Positions 23,946 to 38,049 are shown, counted from the first letter of the stretch. The stretch is 64,000 nt of DNA from Mytilisepta virgata (GCA_028015205.1 CM051512.1:22475139-22539138), one strand, 5' to 3'. Made by a program: numbers and translations. Notes: a model not told the origin generated them from the sequence alone.

Positions 23946-25289
23946 GCGTTGACTGCAGATTTGTATGTCCTATTAGTCATTTTATTGTTTATTTTTGTAA
24001 TCCTTGATTAAAATAATATTCTTAAAGATGGAATATTGTATCGTAACATTGACATTCAAGCTCATCTGAATAAAGCAGTCTAACATCTCAAGACTTTCTA
24101 TGATGGGAGCTAAATATGCATTAAGACTCAAACATGCTTATCCGAAATACATAAATATATTACATGTGACTTTTTTGAGCCACCGGCTGCCAACACATTG
24201 AAAAAGACCGTATGACTCTTAATATATAGGACCAATTCACTAGATTGTTAGCAATGTTAGTAAACGCCGGGTGGATCTGTTTTGGGGGAAGTTATTTGAA
24301 AACTGGATTCCGCTTCTTTACAACCTTTTCCAGCCTATTTTGGGACCAGTATAATGTAAAGTAATTGTGGTTTCCGCCCAGTGGCACCCCTAGTTTTTAC
24401 TGACATTGTTTATATACAAGATGACTATCCCTTATTTATATTTTTCTTCCGCATTCTTCTATCAATTTTAACTTCCCTCTGTATACCTTTAGTTATATTA
24501 GCCGCGGTACACCTGGGTGGTTAAATATAGTAGGACTGCTGTTTGATGGTTATATGGATACATATTTGTGAAATAAAGATGTTTAAGATAAGACATACAT
24601 GTCAACATTTTTTAAAAAGAGTATATTCTCTTTCTAAAAATGAACAGATGAATGTAACATGAACTTATTGTCAACCGTGTAGTCAAATATTTGAAAATAA
24701 GTGATTTCCTACAGAAATATTCAGAACACATGATCTACAAATCTCTACACATAATTGGAATGACTTATCTCAAAGCCAGTGACTGGGGTCTTTGAAGATG
24801 AGGATTGGTGTGAATTGTCCGATAAAGACGACTTATCGTTTCTTTTTAAGAATTTGTTTTTCTAGACCTTAAAAGCTTATATACATATAAAAAAGTTCTT
24901 CATGTAAATGGAAAATTGACTTTAAGAACACAACTATAATTTTTTTTTTTAAAATGGAAACCATGTTTCCTATGCTTTCGTGACGTCACACTTCTATTCG
25001 ATCTTGCTAAGGCCCAAAGAGAAATCTCGAACTATACCAAAGTCCATTTGTTCTTCAAAGATGCCACTCATTTTCCTATCTGAACATGGCTGTCAATGCA
25101 TACACAGATAACTTCAGTTCTCGTGCGCAATATGCAAGTTATATACATTTAGGCTCATTAACTGGACCCAGAGAAAAGATATATTTATAGTTTTTAAATT
25201 GTTTTACAATTCTATGTTACTGTTTGACCACAAGAGATCACAAGGGGAGTTTGACCTCAGTTATTGATCTTCACCTTGACCTGTTGGGT

Positions 25290-25470
25290 ATCATACTGTA
25301 TTGGCTTTTCCAGAGTGCTATATACACTGAATGGTCAGAATGATAGACAAGGGAGACGTTTGTGTATCCATAAAACCGGAATAACCCCACTACTGTTCAG
25401 TGTCTGTACCAAGTCAGACTATCCTGACGCTTTTGTTTATGTTTTGTGCTCTATGTTGTCATTTGTCTAA
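25290..25470 (+). repeat. dispersed repeat, copy 2
   Basis: The second copy of the repeat at 23753-23945, same orientation. The open frame across it (25264-25470) is repeat-derived. Confidence 0.55.
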
Positions 25471-26465
25471 GCGTCCGTCGATTAGGTGGCTTAATTGATT
25501 GATCCAGTCTTCCCCCTGTAGGTAAGAGAAAAAACGGATCATGCCTATTTTTCTTTGTAGGTTTACCTAGATCAGTCCAGTTGTCCCATTCCCACCCCCG
25601 GGGGGGGGGGGGATAGGCACTATAGTACAACGGCATTAATTGTTGTACGCTTTGAATTTGTAGATTTGTAATCTGATTCCTCTTATATATATTTCTAATT
25701 ATGTCAGGAAGAAGTACCAAAAGCAGACAAAACACTTCCTTTCTTCCGTTGTAGTGTACAACCTGCCTCATTACAACTCTCCCTGTGGATAGTTGTAAAT
25801 TTGTTCTGTACTTGAGAAAGGTTTGTGAAATAATTTTCTGATGTCTTATCCTCCAAGTGCCTCCGTTTTATCCAATTTATAACGAAGACGTTTTTGTATC
25901 GTATTTCTCCGTATATGCTGGATCAGTTACCTTTTTCATATAAATGATATTCGGACTTGATCTTGTATGAACTCATCCAATACCTGCTATACACGTAAGG
26001 AACAACAATTTAGTTTTTATTAGGGATGGGGATATGGAACTGATCTTGGAAGTCGTTAGTCTGCCCTTTTTAAGCGCGCATGCGCGCGAACAAATTTTTT
26101 CCAAGCAATTCCATCAATTGTTTCAAAATCCCGCCTCCTTTCACACATTCCCTGTTCATTAAATTTACAAAAAACCGCCTCATTTCAGTATACACAAACA
26201 AAATGACATCCACCAAATGAACAAGTGAACATATGAAAAAAATGTATAAGTTTTAAAACAGAACATCTTCAATATATCCCAAGTCCTTCAATATGTCCTA
26301 AGTATGAACAGTAGATTCCCTAATCATGCGAAATTCGCAAGTGAAAAGGTTTGTCATTTAGAACAGTTTAGTAACTGCTACCTGTTTATAATTTAGCTTT
26401 TAAGGATTTTACACATAATAAATAATAAACATGAATATTTATGGGAAATTACAACCAATTTGATG

Positions 26466-26803
26466 GCTGGATGAATTATTGTTTAACATCCAGTGGCAAT
26501 TTTATATGCACATCAGGACGAGAAATGTTGATGTCATGTGAATATGAATCCCGCTTTGTAATAGACCGACACGCTGAGCCGGATTTTTAACGTGCTAGGT
26601 CGCGGGGTAACAGTCCGCTGGAAGACATATCACCCCACCCGGACACATATTGCCTCCGATGCGACCAGTCCTTTGCCTTTACTCCTTGATGCCGCGTGCT
26701 TTGCTGAGAAGCAGTTAATATTAATTTTGATGTCTTTGGTTTGACCCGGCTGGGGATCGAACACTCGATGCGAGCACGCTACCACGAGAGCACTGAGGTG
26801 GTC
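26466..26803 (-). mobile_element. second tRNA-derived SINE family, long copy
   Basis: The minus strand reads from a head with TCGTGGTAGCGTGCTCGCAT and B box TGTTCGATCCCCAG, through GGGTCAAACCAAAGACATC and GTGTCCGGGTGGGGTGATAT, to a tail near GATGTTAAACAATAATTCAT. The body matches the plus-strand copy at 56695-56961. No clear target duplication. Confidence 0.7.
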
Positions 26804-26804
26804 C

Positions 26805-28430
26805 AAACAATTTAAGAACATACTTCTAGGTCGGACGTAACGAAAAAGCTTTAATCTGTGAAATAGCATACATCCCTATGCATTTAAGACAGCTGTACAA
26901 TGAACATGACGTCAGGTCCCATAGTTTAGAGCTGTGACATGATATCGGTACCAACCTTACTCTTCATCATCGTCATGCTTCTCACCTAATATAGATCAGT
27001 TTCTGAAAGTTTTTCGACGAAACATTTCTTTAGTACATAATGTAAGAAAAACTGTAAGGATGGCGTCGTTTAACATGAAGTGGCTGTGTCATATGTACGA
27101 AATCGGTATCCATGCAAAGAACATGCTTCATACCAACTATGAATTAACAACAGCTGATTTGTAATAAAAAACAATTAGTAAAGAACGAAAAGAGGAAAAC
27201 CAGTACAGGGCACTCCTTAAAAATTTGTAAAACTAGTAAAACTTGTGCAGAGTGCATAGCTTGTATGTCAAAACCAATCATATTTTATAACCCATGACCC
27301 CCCCCCCCCCCACCCACCCCTTGTTCTTGCCCAATTATCAGAAAAAAATATGCATAACAAAGCTGAAAACGAAAGAGTGTCTTAGTGACAGCAAACCGAA
27401 TTTTCTTGCATCAAGGCGGTGCGGAGTCGTACTTCGCCAAAATGCGGTTAAAAAGATGAGGCAGAAAATTACCCAACTCCAAAATATCAAACACAGGTCC
27501 CCCAAAGATGAACGCATGTACATGCACACGCTTCAGTAAACTCTTTTCAGCAGAACACAGAACAAATTTTGCATATAATTTACGTTCCTTATTTGAAATA
27601 CTTTTTAAAAAAAACTATAAATATACATGTACGTATAAGATGGATTGAATTTTCAATGACATGGCAAATTCTTTAGAATTCATTTAAATAAGATCGTCTT
27701 ATTTAAATGAAATTTAAAACAAGCCATGCGTGTTTTATTCTATACATTATATAAAGAGAATGTTTAAATCGACTAAAATTGAAAAACGCGATATATACTA
27801 TAAAATATGTAATACTAGATCAGACGAATATGTTAACCAATTGCACAAGCTATTGGTATATATGCAATTTTAACGTGTTGGGTCTATTACCTTGCATAAT
27901 AACAAAGTATTAATGTACGGTCAAGCGGCTGTAAACAATGTAACAATTTTAAGTGGGCATTAGGAACCACCGTCTGTGAAATTTTCGGCCTATTTTAGGC
28001 ATCATTATGATTTTTTTTTAATTAATAACGAAGCATGGTTTCTTCGTTTCAAGTGTCACCTTACGCATGTGAGGATTTTGTGTCCATTTACCCATACAAA
28101 GAACAACTGAAATAATTGAGTTAACGCCGTTTCAGTTCCCTAAAAACAAAGTCCATTCAGTTAACCCAACACCCCCCCCCCCCCCACAACCCCTTTCCTT
28201 TTTAAAATTTATAACCAATAGTTTTTCGTGAAAAAAAAAATAACTTCAGGATTCTGAGGGTATTGTTGAATCAACACATTGTTCCCTGATAGCAGTGAAA
28301 ATTTATGAATAAAGCAATTGATGATATGATACTCCTTGATTTTATTTGTACTTGTACGCAATCCAAAATATATACCCCAAAACCCCAAAAAGAGAAATCT
28401 TATCCTCGATCTGTAACTCATCAATGCATC
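26805..28430. other. gene-free stretch with C runs
   Basis: Contains poly-C tracts near 27297 and 28171 and short AT-rich inverted repeats (e.g. around 27690). No exon is supported. Confidence 0.3.
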
Positions 28431-28436
28431 CTAGAC

Positions 28437-28640
28437 CTACAGCACATCTATTAAGGCCATACATCCGTTTATTTGAAAGAAAATCAAGGGTTCGAATCCA
28501 GTTAGTGATTGCGATCTTAATTGACAATGATTGCAAGTTTTCCAATCGTAGGTCGGTAGCGTTTTCCGGGTACTCCGGCTTCCATCAATAAAATTGTCCA
28601 CCACGATATAACCAATTGGACTGAAAGTTGCGTAAAAAAA
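28437..28640 (+). mobile_element. diverged SINE copy, same family as 23434-23698
   Basis: Plus-strand GGGTTCGAATCCAG (B box), TTGACAATGATTGC, GTAGGTCGGTAGCG and CCGGGTACTCCGGCTTCC follow the order seen in the full SINE. The head and tail are eroded. Confidence 0.65.
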
Positions 28641-28671
28641 ACAATAAACCAATTCATATAATCAGAAAATT

Positions 28672-29124
28672 ATGACCTCAAAACAGAAAAAAAAACAGTT
28701 CCGGGGATATGCCTCAAATAATCGCTTTTTATTCCCCAGTGTTGAAGGACGATGGCATATTTTTTACTTAAAAGATCCCCCTTATTATGGGAGTTGTCTT
28801 CTCCACATTTTCCAAATATTTCAAAATTCCAAAAGCTTACTGCATATCTGCAGAAAATGGATTATCAAAGAATACAGTAAAGGAATCCACAGCTACTTTC
28901 ATTTTTCCAAACTGATTTTGTGTTTATTTTCCAATTTTATTAAACTAAAACAAATTTCTTTGTTGTATAATTGCTTTCAAAACGTTTATCAATCTCGCAT
29001 GAATGTCAGCTGCAAATTGGTTTATAGTTTTCGTTGCTGTCTAGTGAACCTGTGGTGTTGTGCAAGATATTTTATTACAATTGGAGTACAACAAAAAGCG
29101 TCAAAACAATTCCACGTATTCTGA
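28672..29124 (+). other. 150-codon open frame, probably not coding
   Basis: It begins at ATG and stays open for 150 codons, but the translation is rich in Phe, Ile, Lys and Cys with no domain, signal or repeat that I recognise. It follows a SINE fragment. Chance in AT-rich DNA, or an eroded element, is more likely than a gene. Confidence 0.15.
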
Positions 29125-29459
29125 GACTGCTCCTCCTTTTTTCCGATTTATACTGGGTTATAAAATCCTTATGTTTAATTTCACTCGGGTGACTTCGATC
29201 AAAAGCTGGTTTGGTTCATTAACCACATTTACCATCAGATGTATGAAAACTCGAAAAAAAAATTCCAATTCTGACTGACTACAGCTTGAAATCCTAGCGC
29301 TAACTATTAATTGTGTTCAAAATGAACATGTTCAAAGTATAGTCCCCGTAAAAAGCCAATGACATCATTTTTTGTTTCAATTTACCCGATTCGTACCCCA
29401 AATTCTACCTTTACAAAAGGTAAGGATTATTTTCAAACATTTAAATTGGTATTTTGTGA

Positions 29460-29708
29460 TCAAATTTCTGGACTGATCTTTTGAAACCCACGAGCCGTGA
29501 AGAAATTATATTACACATTCAATACGAGGACGCTAACCACTCGGTGAAATTCAAAATTGAGGCCCGCAAGGGATACATTTCCATTGATTATTCAGCATTG
29601 AACCGTTGTGTGAAAATGCCTGGCCTAAAACAGGATTACACGCCGACACATTCAGAGGTGCGTGTAGTGTATACTAATGGATGTACCCGTATTATAATAA
29701 ATTCATAA
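29460..29708 (+). CDS. candidate orphan terminal exon
   Basis: An open frame without an ATG encodes about 80 residues including EIILHIQYEDANHSVKFKIE, KGYISIDYSALNRC and HSEVRVVYTNGCTRI, ending in TAA. AATAAA follows 67 nt later (29776-29781). Codon composition is more balanced than in the flanks. No convincing upstream acceptor or partner exon was found and the family is unknown. It may be a last exon, a decayed gene or a transposon fragment. Confidence 0.35.
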   Translation, partial: SNFWTDLLKPTSREEIILHIQYEDANHSVKFKIEARKGYISIDYSALNRCVKMPGLKQDYTPTHSEVRVVYTNGCTRIIINS

Positions 29709-29789
29709 ACCTTTCATTAGGTTTGAAATATTTTATTTCTGAAGGGAACGTGACTATACATGCTAAGAAAAATGAAATAAATACATATT

Positions 29790-32700
29790 CTGTAAACTGA
29801 AAATTCATTTAAGGCAAAAAAAATTAATTGCAAACGGTTTTCGATGGTGAACAAACCCCCACAAGATCTGTAAAATCCGCTGGAAAAAAAAAAACAGAAA
29901 ACGTTTCAAACACTCTTTCTGAAAACTTCGTCTTCTCCGTACAAAATTTAGTCACTGAGAAATCTGTTCTTACGTGAATTGCCCTTTACATAACCCCAAA
30001 TCAATAGTTGGAAAATTTATGACAAAACAAATAGATAGAGTGAATATTTGAAGTCGTTTGGTATGTGGTTCGACGAGATTTAATTTTAACTCTTGTGTAA
30101 ATATTGACTCTATCCTTTACCTGAATATGAAAAATATCAAAATTTTCACTGATAATTCAATTAGAACTACAACCACCTAGTACATCTTTTGACATTCTAT
30201 TTATAAAATGCTTATACAAGCAAAACTTTTACAACATGAGACAAACATTACTATAAACATTTTTAATACTTATAAATAAATACGTATATATACATGGACG
30301 TGTTCATATGAAATGTACCTGTGTCAAATGTTTAGAACTCCCCTCCTGTTGTAATCCCCCTCCAATACGGATGAGTGTGGATCTAGTCATGAGAATAAAA
30401 TAAAACATGGACTAGACACACAGCCATCCACATCAGCAGGTTATCTAGCAGACGACACGTGCAAATCACTCCACCTCGTGAATTTTCCCGCCAGAATATT
30501 CCAACGCTATGTTATCTTCGAAATTTTACAATAAATGGCGTTTAAATCCGTTGTAAAGTAGGTTCGATCAATATAGTTTCTCATCAAATGAAAACGTGTT
30601 TTACAACAGTTCACATTGAAAGAATTTTTAACACTCTGATGAACTGAACAGGTAGCGTTGATCAAACGATACGGCCAAATAGCTTTAAACGTGATACAAT
30701 CTAAACTAAGTGTAATTATTTTTACTTTCTTCAGCTAAAGTTATGAAAGTTCATACCGCATATATGTTGTAAATTTGAAAATTTAAACGTCAGCTCGAAA
30801 TTGTCAAGTTTTCGCACAGGTGTTTACAAAACTAATACAAACAATATTTCCTTGTGATATGTATCACCTTGTTATAACTTACAGTTCTTAAGAGCGTATT
30901 TAAAATCCGTTTTCAGTGAACTTCCTGCTGAAGTTAACCTAAAGCACGCGAGCGGCCATTCGAAGCGTCCTATCTATTCGGGTACACTTGTTCCACAGCA
31001 GTGTAGTTATGAAAAGAACTTTTGAATTCTTTAGGTCGAATGCAAAGAATGAATGGACGTGATTTCTACGCATGCGTAAGGTAAATTCCTTCGAAGTGAA
31101 ATTTCCCGCGAAACAATTTCACATAAATATTTTCTTGTGAACACTATAACATATTCGATATTGATCCAAATCGAAAATGAAAGTTTTAAAACAAATTAAG
31201 AAATCCTCGTATTTATACGACATAAATATGCGTTGAAATATATCCGGCGGGGTCGTTACAAGTACGGAACAACTTACCGTGACGTGACCTCCAAAATACA
31301 AAAGACCTAGTCTATAAATATTCCGGTGTATTGTTCTCACCTAAAGCTGGTTTAGAAAAGATTTGAACCAGTAGGTGTGTGTAACTTGACGGAACAAAAG
31401 CTCTTTACATTCCGGCTTATAATAAATGCCTTGTGTTTGCTCAAATTTCGTCGCGATTTTATACAATTGGCAAAATCTAGAACCACTCGAGGGTGAAGTG
31501 AATAAAAAGCAAGTTAATTAAATGACGGTTTTACATTTAATTTTTCTGACATTTAAAAAGAAATCAGCGGTATAAATGTGATCGTCTGCTAGGATAACTT
31601 GTAAAAAAAAATATGAATTTGTACAGTAAACTTTTGCAATCGTGAAGAGTTTGAGACATATTTCTCTATATAATCCACATGTTCACTATACAACTACATG
31701 TGTACAATAATGAGCCCCCTCACCCCTCCCCCCCCATATAATAAAACATACTATTAGTACTGACAATTAAGACTTCCATACTTAATATATTCAGTTGTAA
31801 ATTGTATGCTTATATCCCTAATGGGATTGTGTTTTGCATTAATAAAGTTATTCAGTATACATTTTTCAGTGAATATCAGAGGAAATGCGTTTCCCTTGAA
31901 TTTGCAATACTTTAGTTGGTACCTTATCACAGTGCCATTTCACCATGATTGGAATTACAATTGGGATATATATTTTCCCCAAAACTTCTTCGTCATTTTC
32001 ACTCTATTTCCATATACCAGATTTCATTTATAAAACCCCTATCTCGACTCTTTTGCCGTATTTGTATCCCTATTCATTCATCAGGAGGGGCAATAGAGTC
32101 TTTCTTTACACACTGGCCTGCTTTCTTTGTTTTACTTCTAACAATTTTACCCTTTTTTCACTTATCAAAAACCATACACTCAAATTCAAATGATATTTAC
32201 CGAACACTTAACAAACTCATAAGATTATGTGCTTTATGTCAATTTTTTTTATAGAAAAACATAAATATATTTATTTTGCTGGAATGTTGTGTGCAAAAAC
32301 TACAAAAATGGTATTCACATGCAATCATAATACTGTAAACAACTCTTTATAATATATTTATAAGATACATTTAATATTTTTTCTAGTCAGATATCACAAT
32401 AAACATGATAAATATTTTGCAAGTTTGATGAAGCGGATATATTATTTAACAAATACTAAATTACAAATCCCAAATAATACAAAAAAAATCACATTTTTCC
32501 ACAAAAGAATTAAGACGTATTGTTAAGAAAAGTTAACGGATATTGGATTTGTCAACTACAGCTGCCCAGGGGTCATTTTCGGACTTTGTACTTCATGTAA
32601 TTACTTGTGCTTTTGACCGATAACAATTGTACAGCTAAATTAAAACCACTACTTGCCACCCATTAATCCCCTGTCTACAAAATGTGTGTGAATTAGAACA

Positions 32701-34640
32701 TAATCTTTTGACACCATTCAAGAGTTAAAGAAATTCCTCAACCGTAAATACTACCCGCTATTGTGCTACAAATTACACTTCTTATCACCATGGTAGCGTC
32801 GTTACCTTTGTACGTTACCTGTAACACGTGATCATCTTTTCACAAATATCATGTTTAGTAAGTTTTAATACACTTTTAAAATATTTTAATTGCCCATTCA
32901 GTACAAAAGCAAATAAAACTACACAGAAAAAACGATATCTTAAAAATCGCATATACTGTATTTTTCCAACGTTACAACGGATTATATGCTGAAGGTAGCC
33001 GACAATGTAAAATCTACATTAATATTCTATGTAAACTCATTTCTAGCCTTTTTTTTCAACAAAATTTATTTTTAACCAGCTTAATTACGATTCCTGTTGA
33101 TTTAAGAACGACTGACAGTGAGACATAGAACATTCAACAGATTTCTATTACTTTCCCCCTCCCGTGCATTATTTCAAGAGAAAAGTGCACAATGAGCTAA
33201 TTTGCGAGTTTCTCACTCTGAAATTTCAAAAAAGTCAACAGCACTAAGGACAGGACAATATTAGTTTTTTTTGTTTCTATATTGTGCAATTTTCAGTATA
33301 TGTTATAGCTATTGGGCCTTCAATGGTCGTGAAAGTTACGGTAAAGTTGAATTATGGACTTTTGAGGAGGTCACGTACATTTATTTTTTTCTTAAACAGT
33401 TAAATAAGCAGATTAAACATGTTTTGTTTCAAAAACGTCAAATACCTCAAAACTTAACCATAAACAACCAAAATTACTATATTACATTGTAAAACAATAT
33501 TGAATCCCAAATTTCAACTTTTACATGTTTGTGACTTATAAAGCAGTCATTGGCATTGCAAAAGTAGGATCCACATCGGTTAATGTTTATCTTTCATATT
33601 TATTTGGATTATTAATTATCTTGATTGACCCATATGGATATAACTGCAAATAAAGTATTGAAATATCTTATGTAAGGGGAATAACTCGAATCATACTAGT
33701 TCTCTTTCCCCTCTGCGGGCATGTACGGTTAAAGTCATTTTATAGTGTACAAATGATGATATCCTGGACATAAACGTCTTCAATAGCTGCAGTGTGGGTT
33801 TGTGTTTGCGTTTCTAACGGAGAGGGGTTATGTGACTTTCGTAGTATAAAGTTTTCGGCAATGTCATGAAAAAAAATTAAAGCCGAAACGGCAAAAATAG
33901 GAACTTTGAAATACCTTTTTCGTTATTTTTTTCATCTTTTATCTCTTCACTTTCTAAAGGCAGGGGCTTACTAAGGCATTGCTACCACAGATGTTTCTTT
34001 CATATAATATTTAGATTTTATATTGACCTACATGGCAATTAAAGTTTGAATTTGAACATATTATCTGGACGTGTTAATATTTTGTTTGTTTCTGATTGTC
34101 TTATTGTTTTTTTGTTTTATGTCATAAGCATTTTAATGTTTAATGATAAATAAAAGTTATATTTATATTAAAATTTAGTAATAGTCAGATGATTAATTCA
34201 ACCATTACGAACAAAACAATCATCTAATGATTCTAAAATTATTCAAGTAATATTATTTCAAAATTTATAAAATCTTGTGAATATTATCTGCAACCAAGAA
34301 ATGAGTGTTTTTTAAGACGAAGAATTGCTAAGAATCCAATCATTCTGAACAAATCTTCTGAAGATTCTAAATCATTCCAGTAATCCCTTTATAAAATCTT
34401 GTGAAAAATATTAGCACAAAAGAATTCCGTGCTTTTTACGACGGAAATTGCTAATAATCCGATTTTTTTTTAATTCAACGGTACAATCTGTATTTATTAC
34501 GGTGGTGGATCCTGGGGTAATGCATGAAAAAGTACTATGGCGTCATAACATCCGCTAGACCAAACAATGTTCATTTTGAACAAAGAGAGATAACTACAGA
34601 TACAATTGAGAACTAGGTATGATTGTGATCGCCAGCGAGT
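29790..34640. other. long gene-poor stretch
   Basis: No conserved exon or RNA gene recognised. A GC-richer pocket at about 30940-31080 has several CG dinucleotides and could be regulatory. Overlapping open frames at 31806-32254 are AT-rich with no recognisable protein. Confidence 0.3.
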
Positions 34641-34880
34641 CACAAGATGTCTCCCAAACAAACCCCCATTGCCACTATCTAGAGCTTATCAGAAACCCCC
34701 TAAATTCAAATTATTGCAATGTCCTATATAATGACCTTTGAAACGGCGGCCATTTTGAAAATTTTAAAAGTCGTTTGCAAAACTTCAGGTCACCCTTAAC
34801 ATATTCCCAAAGTTTCATATTGATTGGACATTGCATCTTTGAGAAACGTCGCGGACAACATTGAACGGAAAGAAAAAGGA

Positions 34881-34909
34881 AAGAAGAAGAAGAAGAAGAA
34901 GAAGAAGAA
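34881..34909. repeat. (AAG)n microsatellite
   Basis: About nine AAG units inside the composite element. Confidence 0.9.
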
Positions 34910-35384
34910 CTAGAATTGCAATTGCGAGCAATAGCAGATGTCGCCCCTGGCAGCCATCTTGAAAATGGCGGCCATTTTGAAAAAAAAAGTATTGATTGCA
35001 CACCTTCACATAGTGATCTTACTTTCTGCCAAGTTTCATTCAATTCTATCCATGTTAAGTTTTTCGCCATTTTAACATCATTTTTCAAAATGGCCGTCAA
35101 ACGTCTCCAACCGATCGCCATTTTTTTTCATCAGTTTGTTCTTCTAATTGTACTTTACAAATCTACGAAGTTTAATGAAATTCTATGGTACAGTTTTTGA
35201 GATATAAACGTTTTAAATTTTCGGAGGGTACCGATCTTTGAATGGCGGCCATCTTGAAAATGGCGGCCATTTCGAAAAAAAAAGTATTGATTGCACATCT
35301 TCACATAGTGATCTTACTTTCTGCCAAGTTTCATTCAATTCTATCCAGGCATCTCCGAGAACTAAGCCGGACAAAAATCATTGG

Positions 35385-35405
35385 AAAGAAAGAAAGAAAG
35401 AAAGA
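35385..35405. repeat. (AAAG)n microsatellite
   Basis: Five AAAG units at a position in the internal repeat equivalent to the AAG tract, showing that simple repeats expanded independently. Confidence 0.85.
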
Positions 35406-36089
35406 ATAATAATAATAACTAGAATTGCAATTGCGAGCAATAGCAGATGTCGCCCCTGGCAGCCATCTAGAAAATGGCGGCCATTTCGAAAAAAAAGTAT
35501 TGATTGCACACCTTCACATAGTGATCTTACTTTCTGCCAAGTTTCATTCAATTCTATCCATGTTAAGTTTTTCGCCATTTTAACATCATTTTTCAAAATG
35601 GCCGCCAAACGTCTCCAACCGATCGCCATTTTTTTTCATCAGTTTGTTCTTCTAATTGTACTTTACAAACCTACGAAGTTTAATGAAATTCTATGGTACA
35701 GTTTTTGAGATATAAACGTGTTAAATTACCGATCTATGAATGGCGGCCATCTTGAAAATGGCGGCCATTTTGAAAAAAAAAAGTTTTGATTGCACACCTT
35801 CACATAGTGATCTAACTTTCTGCCAAGTTTCATTCAATTCTATCAAGGCATCTCCGAGAACTAAGCCGGACAAAAATCATTGGAAAGAAAGAATAATAAT
35901 AACAAAGAAACGGAAGAATAACAATATGTCGTCCCGTGACTACGTTCGGGGCGACATAATAATAACAAAGAAACGGAAGAATAACAATATATCGTCCCGA
36001 TACTACGTTCGGGGCGACATAATAATAATAAGAAACCGGACAAAAACAATATGTCTCCCAAAACTTTGTTTGGGAGACATAATAACGCT

Positions 36090-37810
36090 GATTTTGACGA
36101 ATTCTGCAAAAAGGTATTCTTTATTCTGGGGTCAGTTGTTCAAAAGTTAACTACATTTTCAATTTCAAATTCGCGCATCATAGCATGTACCTGAGGACTG
36201 AATATATGCAGATGAGTTACCCTTATGGTTTAACCTAGCTATACAAAAATCTATATAGAAATGTTACTTAATGAAAATACTGGAAAGTGAAAAATGTGAT
36301 TAAACTTTTGATCAACTTGGTCCTGGTAAATAAACTTGGAAGGTTCCTTTCTAATACAGTCTACAGAACTAAGGACGGGGGATCTTGAATTATTAACTTA
36401 TTTATTTATATTACACTTTATCTGTCCTGTCACATGCTTGATTATTGTTTCAGTCTGAAGGACTCTGAGGAGTGTGTTCGTCCAATATGTCTTTTGATGT
36501 CAAGCAATGGCATTGAATGGTCGTGGGACGTCAGAGCACAATTATTTGATATATTTCCATACGGTATATGGAAGTTAATTATAAATTCTTGATATAGCCG
36601 ACTTGATATTTTTGTCTACTTTCATTTTTAAGTAGGTTACAGTGACAAATAAATGCAAAACAATTTAACCAATTTGATTATTTTCAGCTTAAAGAAAAGT
36701 AGTTAAAGAAGTGAAAAATGTTAGGGTTTTATAGTAGACAACACTGATAATGCCAATCTTGAGAGAAATTTCCCAGATTTATATAAAGTGCTCTGACCAC
36801 GTGGCTTTGACGCCTGTGACCCAAGCCAATTCTATGTCTCAAATTCGTGTGATGTGAAAAGTAGTCTCGGCGTGCTGGTGTATTTTTTTCTGCCTATATT
36901 GAAAAGATTTTAAGCTAACAAAAAAGTTACCTTCTGTTTTCTGTCTGATGATGGACACGCATAGACCAGAACCTCAACTAAAAGCCAAACGATTGTTTTC
37001 TTTAGGATATTTTCAACGTTCCATCAAAATTTACCATGGTATCTATTTTGGGAGGGGAAAATAAAATGGTTTTAGGATCCAATTTTGTTTGTAAGAATAA
37101 AGATTCATGGCCTTTTTTTCAAATGCATCTACCTTTTTCCCCATATTAGTGATCCGGATTTAAAAAAAAATGTTCTCTTAGTTTTTTCACGAAGTTCGGG
37201 TATGTATTTGCATTCTAAATCTTCCCTTTTATCCAATAAAAATGAAATAGAAGAAATCTCAAATTTGGAAGAAAGTTCAAACTTCAGAAAATCACCATCA
37301 TGTGATTAAAACTAAGGTATAGCAGCAATTTAATAGTTGAAATATTACAGACATGTTGATATACCTAATGGCTTGGAAATTGTCTGATGGTGTGAAAACC
37401 TTTTTCGCTGAAACCAAGATGTAATGGTGTTTCAACCACTTCGTACTAATGGACTTGTGACCTGGATTCAAATGACAACACAAAGATAGTAATTTAAAGA
37501 GCCCTAAATAAAGTTCATGACCCGGAAATGGCTGATATGTGTCACATCTGACAGGTGAACAAATAGAAAGAGACGATAAACTAAGACTCGATTTTGTAGG
37601 GGCCGGACTTTTGTCAATTTGACCAAGAGCGATGATAATAGAGTTTGTCATGAGTGAAATTATTTATGTCAGTAGCTTAATGATACACAAAAGCAACGGT
37701 GGAAAAAAGTGTTCAGACACCAAGAGAGTGCATACATGTGAAATTGGCAGATTTTACACCTTCTTTTCGAGCATCAGTAAATCAATATTATTCATATTAT
37801 TCGAAGAACA
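36090..37810. other. gene-free AT-rich stretch
   Basis: No exon, RNA gene or bounded repeat recognised. Short open frames on both strands look like chance. Confidence 0.3.
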
Positions 37811-37815
37811 CACGG

Positions 37816-38046
37816 AAGGCAACCATTTGATTTTTAGGGGGGAGGGGCTATGATGAAATTTGAAATAAAAAGACAGCACTAGACTTTTGGCAAAGTAAAA
37901 AGCCAGGATCACTTTAGGTGTGAAAAAAATGCAGGACCTGTGTCAATCAGGAGTTTTCTTGGGTTTAATTGAAAACAAAAAATTTCCAGGACCAAACATT
38001 TCATCCTAGCCCCCCCCCCCCCCCACCCCAAAAAAAATAAATCAAG
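37816..38046. mobile_element. G/C-run-terminated element, copy 1
   Basis: It starts GGCAACCATTTGATTTTTAG followed by a G run, contains AAAAAATGCAGGACCTGTGTC, and ends TTTCATCCTAG followed by a C run and an A-rich stretch. The left and right ends are inverted repeats whose core is the homopolymer. Copies occur near 61390-61502 and 63301-63583. Confidence 0.6.
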
Positions 38047-38049
38047 TCG

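Larger units (their letters stand above)
34647..36080. mobile_element. 1.43-kb element with internal tandem repeats and hairpin end
   Basis: Perfect 16-bp inverted repeats ATGTCTCCCAAACAAA mark both ends (34647-34662, 36065-36080). Inside, the block GGCGGCCATTTTGAAAA followed by TTGATTGCACACCTTCAC recurs four times (about 34968, 35263, 35478 and 35758). The right end has three hairpin units (about 35926-35957, 35988-36019 and 36051-36080) of the type TGTCGTCCC..GGGGCGACA. Long open frames here (e.g. 35238-35708) are repeat-derived. Confidence 0.65.

Noticed and set aside
28672..29124. 150-aa protein gene
   Set aside because: Composition is that of translated AT-rich DNA, with no domain, signal peptide or conserved pattern seen.
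35238..35708. 156-codon open frame
   Set aside because: It translates the internal repeats of the composite element; the same sequence recurs in neighbouring units and no protein family fits.
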